DNA from: Hygrophila difformis | Lineage: Eukaryota; Streptophyta; Magnoliopsida; Lamiales; Acanthaceae | Assembly (NCBI GenBank): GCA_030278955.1 | Contig: JAOANR010000015.1 | Location: 36,364,487-36,428,486, forward strand | DNA length: 64,000 nt | Direction of reading: 5' to 3' | Shown: in pieces, positions 1 to 11,430 of the stretch | Layout of the letters: every line of letters starts with the position of its first letter | Numbering within the stretch: the stretch's first letter is position 1 | Made by a program: the position numbers and the translations under genes | The notes under the pieces: generated by a model | What the model was told of the DNA's origin: nothing | The model's database searches: none | What the model saw: only the letters and a program-made list of their open reading frames with translations

Positions 1-752
1 CTGTTATCATTCTTCCACTTGAAGCAATATTTCTAGATATGACCCTTCTTGTGACAGTAGTGACACTCAACATTCTTGTATCGAGATTTGGATTTGCTCC
101 TTTGTCTGCCCTTATCAACATTTCTGGTTTTCTGTCTCCCTCTATTCTCTGCAACGAACAACTCATTCTGTGAAGATGATGAACCTTGAGTTTTTCTCCT
201 CATCTCCTCATTCATAATTCCACTTTTGGCATAATCAAGAGTCATTGCACCATCAGGAGCAGAATTAGTGTGTGACACCCTGAATGTCTCCCACTTATCA
301 GGCAAAGTATTCAGCAACCATAATCCAAGAATCTCATCATCGAATTTCACTCCAACATTTGACAATTGATCCAACAACCCCTGGAACTCATTCACATGGT
401 CAGCGATAGGAACATCTTCCTTATACCTCAATTGTATCAATTGTTTCAGCAAGAATAACTTATTATTCCCTGTCTTTGAAGCATAAAGCTTTTCAAGCTT
501 ATCCCACAATGTCTTGGCATGCGTCTCATTAGCTACCAAATTTAACACATTATCATCGACCCACTGTCGAATAAAACCACACACTTGTTGATGCTCAAAA
601 GCCCAATCCTCATCCGATTTAGATTCTGGCTTCGAAGTAGCAAACACAGGTAGATGCAAACTTTTTACAAATAGAAGATCTTTCATCTTCCCCTGCCATT
701 TGTGATAATTCATCCCATTCAACGAAATCATCCGGCTTGTGTTAATTTCCAT
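1..752 (-). pseudogene. Copia retrotransposon gag, 5' part, interrupted
   Basis: Gag nucleocapsid region of a Ty1/Copia element reading off the left edge of the window. The likely start is the ATG at 752, giving MEINTSRMISLNG, just inside the primer-binding site; an in-frame ATG at 836 lies in the LTR and is less likely. The order is a UBN2-type gag core (W-K..L motif, then LW-KLEKLY and LLKQL-QLRY), a basic stretch rich in R, K and S, and a CCHC zinc knuckle beginning CHYCHKKGHI. A TAG at 33-35 falls between the H and the last C of that knuckle. The frame reopens at once with KYCFKWKN, which supplies the final C at the right spacing. The stop therefore looks like a substitution of a basic residue. 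This copy is probably inactive; protease, integrase and RT would lie outside the window. Confidence 0.85.
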
Positions 753-771
753 AATTCTAACAACAACAATA

Positions 772-783
772 GCTCTGATACCA
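772..783 (-). other. Primer-binding site, initiator tRNA-Met type
   Basis: The minus strand reads TGGTATCAGAGC, the usual plant LTR-retrotransposon site complementary to the 3' end of initiator tRNA-Met. It sits 3 bp inside the LTR and 20 bp before the gag ATG. Confidence 0.85.
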
Positions 784-786
784 CTC

Positions 787-1464
787 TGTTGGGAATTCAC
801 CAAACACTTCACAAGTTCAAAATTTGCAGCGGACAAACAATTTCCAAGTTGTTAGAATTTCGTAGGAACATTAACAAAAACAAGCAACTAATAACACAAG
901 GATTTACGTGGAAAACCTTCCAATTCGAAAGGTAAAAACCACGAGGCTCTTGAGCCTATCTCAAATCCACTATCACCAAAAGGAGATTACACAAAGTCTG
1001 CCCAAATTGCAACCAAAGATGTGGCCTTACAACAACACAAAGTCACCACAATCTCAACTCCATCAAAACACCAAAAATCAGAAATTGAGAACACAAACTG
1101 CTGTCACGAACAGAAATTCATACAGAAAATTCTGACCGTTGAAATTTAATTTCCACCGTACAAAACGAAGAACAAGATGTCACGCACCTGCTGTAAAAAT
1201 TTTAACCCGATCGGACAAGGTTTGGTGTGCCGATTGGCCGGAAATCAGAAATTGGATGGAGGAAGAAGGCAGCTGCGTTTTTGCTCTCTTTCTTTCTCTT
1301 GTTTTCACTCTATGGCTGTTGTGTTGTACGGAATAATTGACAGCCTCTCACCCGTGAATATGTGTGTCTCTATCTCAATAATAATGTGTGCAGCTCAATT
1401 TAATAATACACATGGGGTGCCCAATTCATTTTAATATTTTGCTCAAGTTGGGAGGACCCCAACA
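787..1464 (-). repeat. Copia 5' LTR
   Basis: A 678-bp LTR bounded by TGTTGGG at 787 and its inverted complement CCCAACA ending at 1464. Its inner edge lies 3 bp from a primer-binding site, and the gag ORF points away from it, so this is the 5' LTR of a minus-strand element. The partner LTR is outside the window, so the target-site duplication (expected to match AATAC at 1465-1469) cannot be confirmed. Confidence 0.8.
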
Positions 1465-1894
1465 AATACCATCTCCAGCCGCTACTCTCTTCCTCCGACC
1501 TCCATTCATCTCCCTGCCATCACCGCCGAGTTCCGGTCACCCCCTCGTTATTCCGGCTAGAACACCGAACTCCGGCCGCTTCTCATATTTCCAGATCTGG
1601 CCACTGTCATCCTATCACAGCATCTCTATCCACTTCCCAATTTCAAAAGCTGACTGTGGACGAAAAATAAAAAATGCAGCTAGGGGACGAAAATGAAGCT
1701 TTTGTAAAAAATGAAATGAAGGGAGGGATGAAAAAAAAAAACAGAAGAAAGAAACAGAAAGCAAAACAATGGAAGAGGAGGAAGAAAAGAAGAGAAGTGG
1801 AGATGGTGCGGTCTAAGGCGAAGAAGAAAGCAAGAAAAATGAAGAGAAGAAAAGTGGAAGCAGTAGGAAGAAATAAAAAAGAAGAGAAAGAGGG

Positions 1895-2117
1895 GATTCG
1901 GTTAAATGAAGAGTAGACCGAATTGGGACAAGGAAAGAGGAAAAGAAAGAGAAGAGAGGAAAAAGAGGAGTAATTCGGTCTATTGAAGCAATTCGGTCTA
2001 GATCGAATTGAAGTGTAGAGACCGAATTGGAAGAGAAGCAGAAATAAGAAGAGAATGGGAAGCAATTCGGTCTAAATGGAGCAATTCGGTCTAAACCGAA
2101 TTTGAGAGACCGGATTG
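1895..2117. repeat. Palindrome cluster A (TTCGGTC/GACCGAA)
   Basis: Eight copies of the half-site ATTCGGT or its complement, allowing one variant, lie within about 220 bp. Several are paired head to head as near-palindromes, for example at 1988-2011 and 2080-2103. Spacing is irregular, around 10-45 bp. Two further half-sites lie at about 2305 and 2338. The surrounding DNA is purine-rich and otherwise unremarkable. Confidence 0.75.
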
Positions 2118-3221
2118 ATGTGAATTAAAAGCTGGAGTGGGGCCCGCGCGTGAAGAGTTGGAAAGTCCTGGGACCAGAAGTCCCGCAGTGCTAAATTTCT
2201 TGTCTTTTCTTGTTGGACTTCAGGTCTCGTCCCTTTCCGCCGCATCAAAACCCCCATTTCACTCTTTCTCCCTTTTTGCAAACAAGCCCCTACACTCTTT
2301 TGCCTAAACCGAATTTGGCCCTTATTTCTTGGTGCATAAACCGAATTGGACCCATGTGTCTAGGGTTTGCTCTCACCTATAGATACCCCTCCATTTCTCC
2401 TCAAAAAGCAGCAAGGAAGAGAGGCAGAAAGCAGAGAGTCTCAAATATTTCTTCCCTGTTCTTGGAGAGAAGAGTGGGTTTTTGGTTAGTTTAGAGTAGA
2501 TTTATTTTCTTTGTTGCAATGTAGTTTAATATTTTTAGTTGTAGTTGTAATGTAGTTTGTAAATAGCTGTTTTTATTTTACTAGTGTAGCCATTTTTCAT
2601 ATTTTTACAGCTTTTCTAGTGTAGAAATAAATTTGAGAATACCCAAATAATGGGTTGTTCTTGAACTTTTAATGCTTTCTAGTGGATGAAATACAAGAAA
2701 ATGCTTCACAAATTTGGTATGAGTTCTTTTGCCCTTTTATTTATTTTTGCTTTTATGTTTTAATAAATGTATGAATGTGGGTTTGAGCATGTTTGTAGCC
2801 TTAGATCTATTTTTATTTTTATTTGTATTTTTATTGTTCTTGGAGAGCTAGATAATTTTAGAAGTAGTGCCATTTCTAGGTTTTATTTTTATTTTATTTT
2901 ATTTTTGGCCTAGATCTAAATTTTATTTATATTATTGCTTCCTTAGATTATGTTGGTGTTCTTGTTTTTATGCATTTGGTTCTTAGATTTTTCATTATTG
3001 TTGGTAGACTTGTCTTTTAATTTCATGTTTATAGTTTTAGGGTTTAACTCATGCTATTACCCATGTACATGCTATACCCTTAAAATGCTTACTAGTGTGA
3101 CTGTGAGGTGACACTAATGTGAAATGAAGGATTTGGTAAATCGTATCCATCATAAACCGCACAGTGGAAACCGAACTAATACTTGTGAGCACAAAAATAT
3201 CACTTATGTGAAAAATTGTAT

Positions 3222-3683
3222 GCAATTCGGTCTAAGGCAATTCGGTCTATACCGAATTGCTCATGAAGACCGAATTGCATAACAAAAAGTGTTGTCTTCA
3301 TGTGGTTTCTATGCAATTCGGTTTAGACCGAATTGCCTATATAGACCGAATTGACTTTGGAAACCACATTGTATCCATGCCATCCCCTCATACCTTAGTT
3401 TATTTTCTGTCTTTCACCAATTCGAATTGCCAATTCGGTCTAGACCGAATTGACTTGGCAATTCGAATTACCCTCATTTTGGGGTAAATGCCTTGTCCAA
3501 ATTTGAGTAAGGGAATGACTTCATCAATTCGAATTGTCCAATTCGGTTTAGACCGAATTGCTTCGCCAATTCGAATTAGATGATGTTTCATATCTTTACA
3601 AGGATTAATTGGGTAAGGTAATACTTCAACCCTCATGCATCCTCAATTCGGTCTATTTTGCACCATACCTAGTAGACCGAATT
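3222..3683. repeat. Palindrome cluster B (TTCGGTC/GACCGAA)
   Basis: The second cluster of the same motif. It includes a perfect 22-bp palindrome at 3431-3452 (core ATTCGGTCTAGACCGAAT) and near-perfect palindromes at 3238-3261, 3313-3336 and 3539-3560. The last pair at 3643-3683 is split by about 20 bp. A simpler palindrome, CAATTCGAATTG, or one arm of it flanks several copies. Arms differ slightly between copies, but opposite arms mostly still pair. Confidence 0.8.
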
Positions 3684-3900
3684 GATTTCTTCCTTCTATT
3701 TTTAAAACCTCAAAAACATTTTATTTCTTGAGTTGTGTAAGTTGCATGGGTGTATTGGGCTTAGGCCCATCACACCTAATTTTATCCATTACACATCTCA
3801 ACCCATTAGTGTTTTAATTATTGTGTGATTAACACTCACACATTACCAAAAACATTTTGTTAATTTAATCTTTTCTATTTATTGTGTGTATGAATGGGTA

Positions 3901-5938
3901 ATAAGGAATATTACAGATCAATGTTGGCGAAAAGGTCCCTTCACCGGGATAACGATTAGCTCGTCTTCTGTGTATTAATTGTTACTCGTTATTTTGCATG
4001 ATTCGGGTAGTGGTCGGTGGAAGCCTTGGCGGTTCGTCCATCCGGGATTATAATAGCTGCTCAGCTGACTCCTATCCGGATACAGTTTTCTTCTCTTTAT
4101 CTTAATTTCAAACCTGAATCTAGAATTGTAGTAATAATAGATGATATATGCCAATGTCATCTAATAATTATTACAGTAATAGAACATGTGGGTTTTCATC
4201 CAGATTCACAGACAGTGAAGTCTAAGATGACGGCGGCAATTGTCATTAAGGCACTCTACTGTCTAAAAATCATTCCATCTGGAGTACTTGGGACCCGGAC
4301 AGCAGATGTTTGCAGTTCGGATAACCCCAATTATTTCTGGCATTCTCTTTAGCCAACTTCTTCTTATATCAGGCTAATCCATCTTTGTGTATCAAATTCT
4401 GTCTAACCCCATCATATATTTTGGGATAATTTATTTTACTTCTCATATACATGTATGCATGATATTATTATGTAGATATTGTGGTCTATAATATTTTGGA
4501 GATCCTTCTCCTTGGACATAGAAGTCTTTATTTAAATCAGATGCTGCACAATAGATTTCCGCAAAAATCACTTTATAAAATCCGGATCTGAGTAAGGGAT
4601 AATTTTACAGTTATGACTAACTCATCTTCTACTGGGGGTTGATTTTGAGAACTTAGAAGCAGAGTCAGCGATTAGGTCTCATCTAGACTGAAAGGATCTG
4701 TGTTTTAATTGAGAGTTTAGTACCTGTTTAGGGAATGATTTTCAAATATCTAATTGCTTCTCAAAATTACTGTGTGTTGGAAATCTTGTATTAAGTGTTG
4801 CATCGAATCAATGTCCACTTGAATTCGGATAAGATGTGATAATTAATATTAGAGGAACAACATATAGGCCTTGGTTAATTTCTAAGGTAGGGTTGAGTAT
4901 TCTTTCAACTGCTATCTTCTCTCACCAAAGCCTAAAATTGAGTCTCGAGTGAGTACATTCGGAATAGATCTTCATAGGTCTGTTCCACTCATGTTTGTAT
5001 CTCATAATTAACCGGGTGTTATAAGCCCTGTGGCTTACTGATATTTGGGAAGTTCTAAATCTGCATCTGGTCACCAAGACCAGGGGTTCTTTTATACTAA
5101 CAGATTGTGATGATCTTTTAAGACTTCCGAGTGATAAGTTTTTAAATGCTTTCTTTACTGCCTTCTTTACCGCTTCCTTTAAAATGCTTTCATAGAGGTC
5201 ACTCGGAAGAATTAGAGATGTGGCTGCCGGTTGTAAGGTTTAAGAGTTATGGATTAGTTCGGGGTTAGATTTGGACTTTGGGTGTGACAAGGGGACGATA
5301 GGAGTACCTGGCATATCAACTAATGATATGTTAGGTGTTGCTTGTCCACCACATATGACTAACATACTCTTGCAAGGCATTGCAAGGGGAGTTATTAATC
5401 TGTGGTATCTTAGAAGTTGAGGTCTTAAGAGCATGTAAATTCTCACTGTAAGTACTTGTCTGTTAAAGGGAACATAGTGCAGAAAGCATGAGAGTTAGCT
5501 AACTGACGAATTACCCTAACCGAAGATCTGTGTATTAAAATGGAAATTTAATTGTGTTTCATCTGAATCTTGTCCAATCTTTATTATTTTCTCCATGTCC
5601 CTTCTGTCACTTTTTAAATCTGCTTTTGTAGAATAATCTTATCTGCTTTCCTAGCATAATTCTTATTGCTTCCTTAGAATAGATTTAATTGCTTTTTAGA
5701 TCAATCTATCATGCTTTGTAGAATAATTTTACTGCTTTCATAGTTTAGTTTAAATTGTTGTCAAGTAGTTGTTAGAAATCATTGCAAAGCTTGAATCGAG
5801 TAACCGAGTGGAAAATCTTAGTAAACGACGTGGGTCCTGCTTCTATCGCACATCCTCCAGTGAACGATCCGGTCTTACTATAAATTACTGCAATTTTTGA
5901 CACCGTGCGCTTTCGGGGGCACAGTTTCTTAACACGAG
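3901..5938. other. No gene seen; degenerate repeat debris
   Basis: No ORF with recognisable domains. The stretch at about 5810-5935, ending in GACACCGTGCGCTTTCGGGGGC, resembles the U5 or primer-site neighbourhood of Athila/Tat-type Gypsy elements, but too loosely to annotate as such. An 11-bp inverted repeat (CTTCCGAGTGA at about 5126 against its complement near 5209) encloses a GCTTT-rich stretch. Confidence 0.3.
5616..5757. repeat. Degenerate minisatellite, about 23-bp unit
   Basis: Roughly six diverged copies of a T-rich unit, approximately TGCTTTNNTAGAATAATYTTA, stand head to tail. Related GCTTTCTT stretches occur near 5145-5190. Confidence 0.5.
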
Positions 5939-6375
5939 TAATAAAAATGTGACAACCTATAATATATCCCTAATCCCAACTCATAAATTGGTTTCACTGA
6001 ATAAAATTGAAAACCAGGATTATGATTTTTCAGAAAATACTCATATAGTGGGAATGTGTTAAAAGTTTCATGGCAAGGATCTTCATGACATGAAACTATG
6101 ATAAGTTTCATGATGCAAATTGCCGAGGACCTTCAGTGTGACAGACTGAGGGTCAAGATTGAACTGTCTATCCCGGCTGCACTATGAAAGTTGTCAAAAG
6201 TTTCATGCCGGGGAGGATGCAGCGCCGTTTGAAATCAGAGTACCCCACATGAGTAATAAAAAGTGAAATATATCCTTAAACCATTTCCCCACGAATAATA
6301 ACTCTTTTCATTCAATAAAGTTAACTTGGGATATTTTAGAAAAGCTCGTGTAGGAAATTGTCAAAAGTTTCAGAG
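5939..6375. repeat. Two diverged copies of a TTTCATG-rich repeat
   Basis: The stretch from about 5939 (GAGTAATAAAAATGTG) to about 6075 and the stretch from about 6252 (GAGTAATAAAAAGTG) to about 6375 share blocks in the same order, including the AATAAAATT/AATAAAGTT block, the TTTTCAGAAAA/TTTTAGAAAA block and a terminal AAAAGTTTCA. They look like an old direct duplication. AAAAGTTTCATG recurs between them. The LINE starts at the end of the second copy. Confidence 0.45.
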
Positions 6376-9300
6376 GGTTATGGGGCGGATAGGTTAGATA
6401 AGAAAATTCAGAAGCTGTCGGAAGAGATTAAGGATATTGAAGATCAATTCCAGGTGGGCAGGGAGGATTGTGAGATCAGGAAAGAATGGTTTGGCAAGAA
6501 ATAAGAGCTCAAAAAGGTCCTGATGGCTGAAGAAAGAAGATGGATACAGAAGTCACGGTTAAAGTGGATTAAAGAAGGGGACTCAAATACGAGGTTCTTT
6601 CATACGGTGACGGTTATGAACAGACGTAGGAACTTCATTGGAGCCATTAGGGTGGAAGATAGAATGGAAGATGATCCGCGGAGAATTAAGGAGATGGCTT
6701 TGCAACACTACCAGGATCTGTTTACTAAGAAGGAGGAGGAACTTTTTGGTATTTTCGATATCGGGCTGGACAGATTAAACGCCGAGGAGGTGTATTCTCT
6801 TGAGCAAAATTTTTCAGAGGAAGAGATCAAGTCGGCAATTTGGAGTTGTGATGGCAACAAATCTTCGGGTCCGGACGGATTCAACTTGGATTTTTTCAAA
6901 AGATTTTGGGAAGTATTAAAGAAGGATATCATGGAAATTTTTCGGTTCTTTGAAGTGGAAGGCAGGCTGCCCCCGAATACAAATTGTTCGTTTATTACAC
7001 TCATTCCCAAGGTGGAGACGCCAAAGGACTTTGGTGAATACAGGCCGATTACACTTGTTGGCTGTGTTCAAAAAATTGTAACAAAGGTTCTTGCTAGGAG
7101 GCCAAAGGAAGTCGTAGAGAAATTGGTTGGTGTTTCGCAAATGGCTTTCATAAAGAGAAGGCAAATATTGGACGGGATCCTTGTAGCAGCTGAAGTGATT
7201 GACACAACACGCATATCCGGCAAGCAGGGATTCGTGGTGAAAATTGACTTCGAAAAGGCATATGACAACATGTCGTGGAATTTGCTATTTCATATTTTAG
7301 AGAAGATGGGATTCGGTGGAAATGGCTAAAATGGATGAAAGAGTGTGTAACGACATCTTCAGCTGCGGTATTAATCAATGGCTCTCCAACCAAATTTTTT
7401 AAGCTTCAAAAGGGACTGAGGCAAGGAGATCCCATCTCTCCATACCTTTTTGTTCTAGTGGTGGAAGTATTGAACAGGCTGGTGGGTAAGGCAGCCACTT
7501 TGGGGATCTATACAGGGCTTAGTACTGGGGAAGGTGGACAAAAAATATCTCATCTACAATACGCGGATGACACGCTGCTATTTTGTGAAGGAAGGCTCGA
7601 TCAAATCCTTTCCATTAAGAGGATCCTCACATGTTTAACACTAACAACAGGCCTTCGGATCAACTATGGCAAGAGTTGTGTGCTTGGAATAAACTGTGAT
7701 GTAGCCTATACCAGAGAAGCTGCCTCTCTACTTGGATGTCAGGTTGGAACCTGGCCAATGACTTATTTAGGGGTTCCCATTGGAGGTAGAATTAATAGCA
7801 AGGAGATTTGGCGTCCGGTAATTGAGAAAGTGGAGAGAAGGCTCGCCGGGTGGAAGGGGAAAATGCTATCACAGGCGGGAAGAATCTGTCTAATTAAGCA
7901 TGTATTAAGTAGTCTGCCTGTATATTTTATGTCTATCTTCAAGGTGCCTAAAGGAGTGGCAGAACATCTTGAGAAATTAAAAAGGCGTCTCTTTTGGAAT
8001 GAGTGGGAGGGCGAAAGGAAAATCCATACAGTCAGTTGGGAGAAAGTGTGTTCCCACTTGGAGAATGGCGGGCTACACATACGGAACGTCAAAAAATTCA
8101 ATGAGGCGATGTTGTTAAAATGGAAGTGGAGGTTTGGATGTGAAAAGGCCCTATGGAGAGACGTCATTTGTGCAAAGAATTATGGGAATTCAGCCTTGTT
8201 GATACCATCTGCTAAACCAGGAAACTCGCCATGGGGTCATATATGCAAGGCATGGGAGAGTTCACGGGCTACGGACATGGGCGACAGCTTCATCATCCAA
8301 GTAGGGAATGGGGAATCTACGAGTTTTTGGTCGGATAAATGGGTCGATGGAGGCAGGGCCCTAAGAGACATGTTCCCTAGAATTTTTACTCTAGCCGTCA
8401 ACAAAAGTGGTATAATAGCAGATTTCGGGACCTGGAATGGATATGATTGGGAGTGGCATATTCAACTAAGGAGGCCGCTATTTGATTGGGAAAGAAGAGT
8501 GTGGGATGAACTAATGGGGGTGATTACTAGAACTCCCTTGTGTAGACAGCTGGGGGACAGAGTCAGATGGAGTAGAGCAGACAATGGTCTCTTCTCGCCT
8601 AAAGAATGTTGGAGGCTGATTTCAGGTGAAAGGGAGGATGTGAGCGGAGATTTCTGGAAAGCCTTGTGGAAGATTAAATATCCTAGGAAGGTGAAGCTTG
8701 TGGTTTGGAAGATGATGCATGAAGCCTTACCTGTTCGCGGGCTGCTGAGGGCTAGGAATTGTGCTCAGGTATCCGAAGCTGAATGCCCTTTATGTGGTGT
8801 CGAAGTAGAAACCATAGATCATATATTTTGCAAATGTAAGTTTGTGTTGCAATTATGGTACTCTGTAGTAGCCTGGTATGATGTTGTCTGGGCGATACCT
8901 GGAAATGCAAGGACATTATTGGCGTGGTGGCTTGATGTTGATCCAAGAAAGGGTCGAAGGGAGGGATGGGTTTTAACATGCATGGCACTGATATGGGCTG
9001 TCTGGAGTCGGCGGAATAAGGTGGTGTTCCAGGGGGTAAATTTTAACTACAGGGAAGCATTGGAGGAAATAAAATGGAGGGTTGGAATTTGGTGGAAGGC
9101 GGAGATGGTTGAGGCGAATATTGAAATGTTAAACCTGGATGTTACCTACCCAGCTAATCTATCCATCGTCAAGCGGAAGGGGCTTAAAGCTGCTCGAGTT
9201 GGTCTGGTCTGGGAGCGTCCGGAAAAAGATGGTGGAAAATAAACACTGACGGATCATCTCTTGGAAATTCGGGCCCGGCGGGAATTGGGGGCGTCATAAG

Positions 9301-9832
9301 AAATGACCAAGGTGAGATTATCTACATATTATCTGAATATATTGGAGTCGCGGACTCTACGGAGGCGGAATTGACAGCGGTGCATCGAGTATGTGATGCA
9401 ATTATTCGGGACCAAGGTTTTCCACTCCAACAGCTTATTTTCGAGTGCGACTCAACAAATGTAGTCCGATGGATCAAAGAACCAAAACAGGTCCCATGGC
9501 GGCTACACAAATTGATGAAACCTATTATGACTGTGATACATGCGTCGGGAAGAGCGGATGTCCGGCATATTGTTAGAGAACGCAAAAGTCTTGCGGACTA
9601 CTGGGCAAAGAATGGGCCGGCCAACACGGGCAGTTTTGAGGTGTGGTTGGAATGATGCAAACACTTGGCTATTTTCTTCTGTTTATCTGGATTGTAGGTT
9701 GGAGGTGTGTTTTGTAGTTTGGTGGTGTGTTTTGCTTTTTAATGCCCAAGAGCAACAGCAACGAGGAACTTTGTAATGGTTTGTACTGGCCTCGTTGTCA
9801 ATAAAAAAAAGTTTTTCCTCAAAAAAAAAAAA
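6371..9832 (+). mobile_element. L1-type LINE, 5'-truncated
   Basis: A non-LTR retrotransposon of the plant L1 kind. It enters in the coiled-coil linker ahead of the reverse transcriptase, so the endonuclease half is missing, as expected from incomplete target-primed reverse transcription. Domains in order are linker, RT, RT-associated zinc-binding region and RNase H. A short 3' UTR ends in AATAAAAAAAA at about 9800 and an A-run at 9821-9832. The sequence right after the A-run is the left edge of the tandem array. No target-site duplication linking 6370 and 9833 is visible. Confidence 0.85.
6379..9655 (+). pseudogene. LINE ORF2 remnant: reverse transcriptase and RNase H
   Basis: The frame opens at about 6379 (linker ending EWFGKK) and meets a TAA at 6502-6504. 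It continues through QKSRLKWIKEGDSNTRFFH, SSGPDGFN, YRPITLVGC and the motif A segment KIDFEKAYD. Near 7312 it shifts frame: MGFGG is followed in another frame by RWKWLKWMKECV. The second frame (to 9242) carries GLRQGDPISPYLF, the catalytic QYADDTLLF and a zinc-binding CPLCGVEVETIDHIFCKC. A second shift, in the A-run at about 9222-9227, leads to an RNase H domain with INTDGS, STEAEL, ECDST and LADYWAK, which keep the acidic residues. One stop and two frameshifts make it a dead copy. Confidence 0.88.
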
Positions 9833-11021
9833 CCAATAGTATAAAAAAAACCTTCGTACCAACTATCCTCTTTGCTTTATCATAATAATCCATTATATCT
9901 AAAATACTGTGCCCAAAATTTATGGGCCACTATTACCGGAACAAACAAAGCTTATTTTACATTATTAAGGTTCTAAAAATATTTCGTTACTACCTAATAT
10001 GTTGTAAATTCTGACTATTATCTTCAAAGTTTTAAAAAAATATTATTTATATTTTGTTTTTCCTTTTCGCCACTTAAAACTTATATTTTATTACGTGATG
10101 TATTTTAAATTTTTGTTGTTGTTCCTTTTATAGACTACTCTTTAATTTTATAAAATCAATTTAAATTATAATTACGTTTTAATAATCTGATAATTTTTTA
10201 AATATTATTTTTGTCGATAATATTTCCTTCAATTTTCATAATATACGAAGATTACTATGTCATGTTTTCCTCTTTTTTTTTTCACTTTTCTCTCTTTTCT
10301 TTTTTAAAAAGAAAAAAGTATTATGTAACATATGTTTAGAATGGTATAAATTTTTTTAAGTTATTAATCATTTTATATTCATTCATATTTTTAGAATTTA
10401 TTTAATATTGCATCATATTTTGAATGAAATATTTTTATTTAAATTATGATTATTATAGTCCTTATATTAATATATGATTATCTATATTTCAAACATAAAT
10501 TTTTTAGCTAATTAAATTTATTGAATAAAAATATAATATTAATATTTTTAAAAATATTATGTATGCAATCGAAATTTTATTAAAATAGATAGATTTATTT
10601 TTTAAATATAAATATTGAGGATATATATGATCGCGTATAATCAGTCAGAATATTTTCTATGAACCCAACCTATCTATGTGTTTTAACAAGAACTGTTGGT
10701 CTACAATTAAGCTTATGATGACTTGTTAACCCACTGAAATTAAGAATGGTGAATTACATTTAATAAAGGCAAAAAGTCAACACACGATAAAAAGTATTCA
10801 CGCTTTATTATATAAATGGTGAAATTTCTAATAAAAAACAGATCAATTCATTAACATTTTGATTAATCTGAGGGCGTATTTAGGGTAAAATAATGGCCTA
10901 CTTTTTCCATTCTCGTAAGAGGTTCGACAATAATTTGAACGGACACAATACACCATTATCTACAAAACAAAAGTCATGTGATTAACAAATAACCTCTAAA
11001 TACAACATTAGTAATTATACG

Positions 11022-11430
11022 CAACCTTCCAATGGACACAACACTTTCCCCAATGTCACTGTACGCTCCAGGACACGGGCGTTTCTTTTTTCTTTGCATC
11101 GGTCTTGTAGAAGCAGCTTTTATACACACTACATCACTGCCCCACCCCTGCCCTTTACTTTCTCTCCAGTCCCTTGTCCAAACGTCCACCCGTGACCCCC
11201 CTTGCCCTGCCAAGAAACCAGGTGTCCGGTAGCCCCTGCCGGTGGGGTCTCCCCCGGCCATCCCGTGAACCCTACCGGGCAACCCGTGAATCTCCTCTTA
11301 AGGCCTCGTGCCGAGGCTTCCCATCCTGCCCCGTTCGATCTGCCGGCCTCCAGCTCCGCCTTCTATTCCCTGTAACGTATGCCTTTTTCTTATGTGCATC
11401 GGTTGGTCTCGTCCAAATTGGTATATGAGG
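11022..11430 (+). other. GC-rich leader-like block, repeated in each unit
   Basis: A C-rich island in AT-rich DNA, repeated at about 16774-17180 and 22596-23000. It contains CCCCGGCC-type stretches and ends in a good splice-donor-like CCCTGTAAGGTATG in units 2 and 3 (unit 1 has CCCTGTAACGTATG). Stops break every frame among the three copies, so it is not a conserved coding exon. It could be the promoter or 5' leader of a plus-strand gene whose body is gone or unrecognised. A C-rich stretch of similar look, without clear alignment, precedes the RPA-like gene at 29.2-29.5 kb. Confidence 0.4.

Larger units (their letters stand above)
1465..3900. other. Repeat-derived region without a supported gene
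   Basis: No coding gene is supported. The open frames at 1643-2065 and 1674-1916 are translations of a purine-rich tract (AAG/GAA-rich, about 1670-1970). Around 2375-2500 there is a TATA-like CTATAGATACC followed by a purine-rich leader, reminiscent of the promoter and R region of a long LTR. The interval holds two clusters of short palindromes listed separately. Between them, 2500-3200 is T-rich low-complexity sequence. A decayed LTR or leader of a Gypsy-type element is one reading, but no LTR pair or protein domain is visible. Confidence 0.4.

Noticed and set aside
1643..2065. A 140-codon ORF on the minus strand
   Set aside because: It is a phenylalanine/leucine-rich reading of a purine-rich low-complexity tract.
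5897..5925. GACACCGTGCGCTTTCGGGGGC as a Gypsy primer-binding site
   Set aside because: Only a loose resemblance, with no flanking LTR end or gag in the expected place.
3900..6375. An endogenous pararetrovirus or other viral insertion
   Set aside because: No movement-protein, coat or RT motif in any frame.
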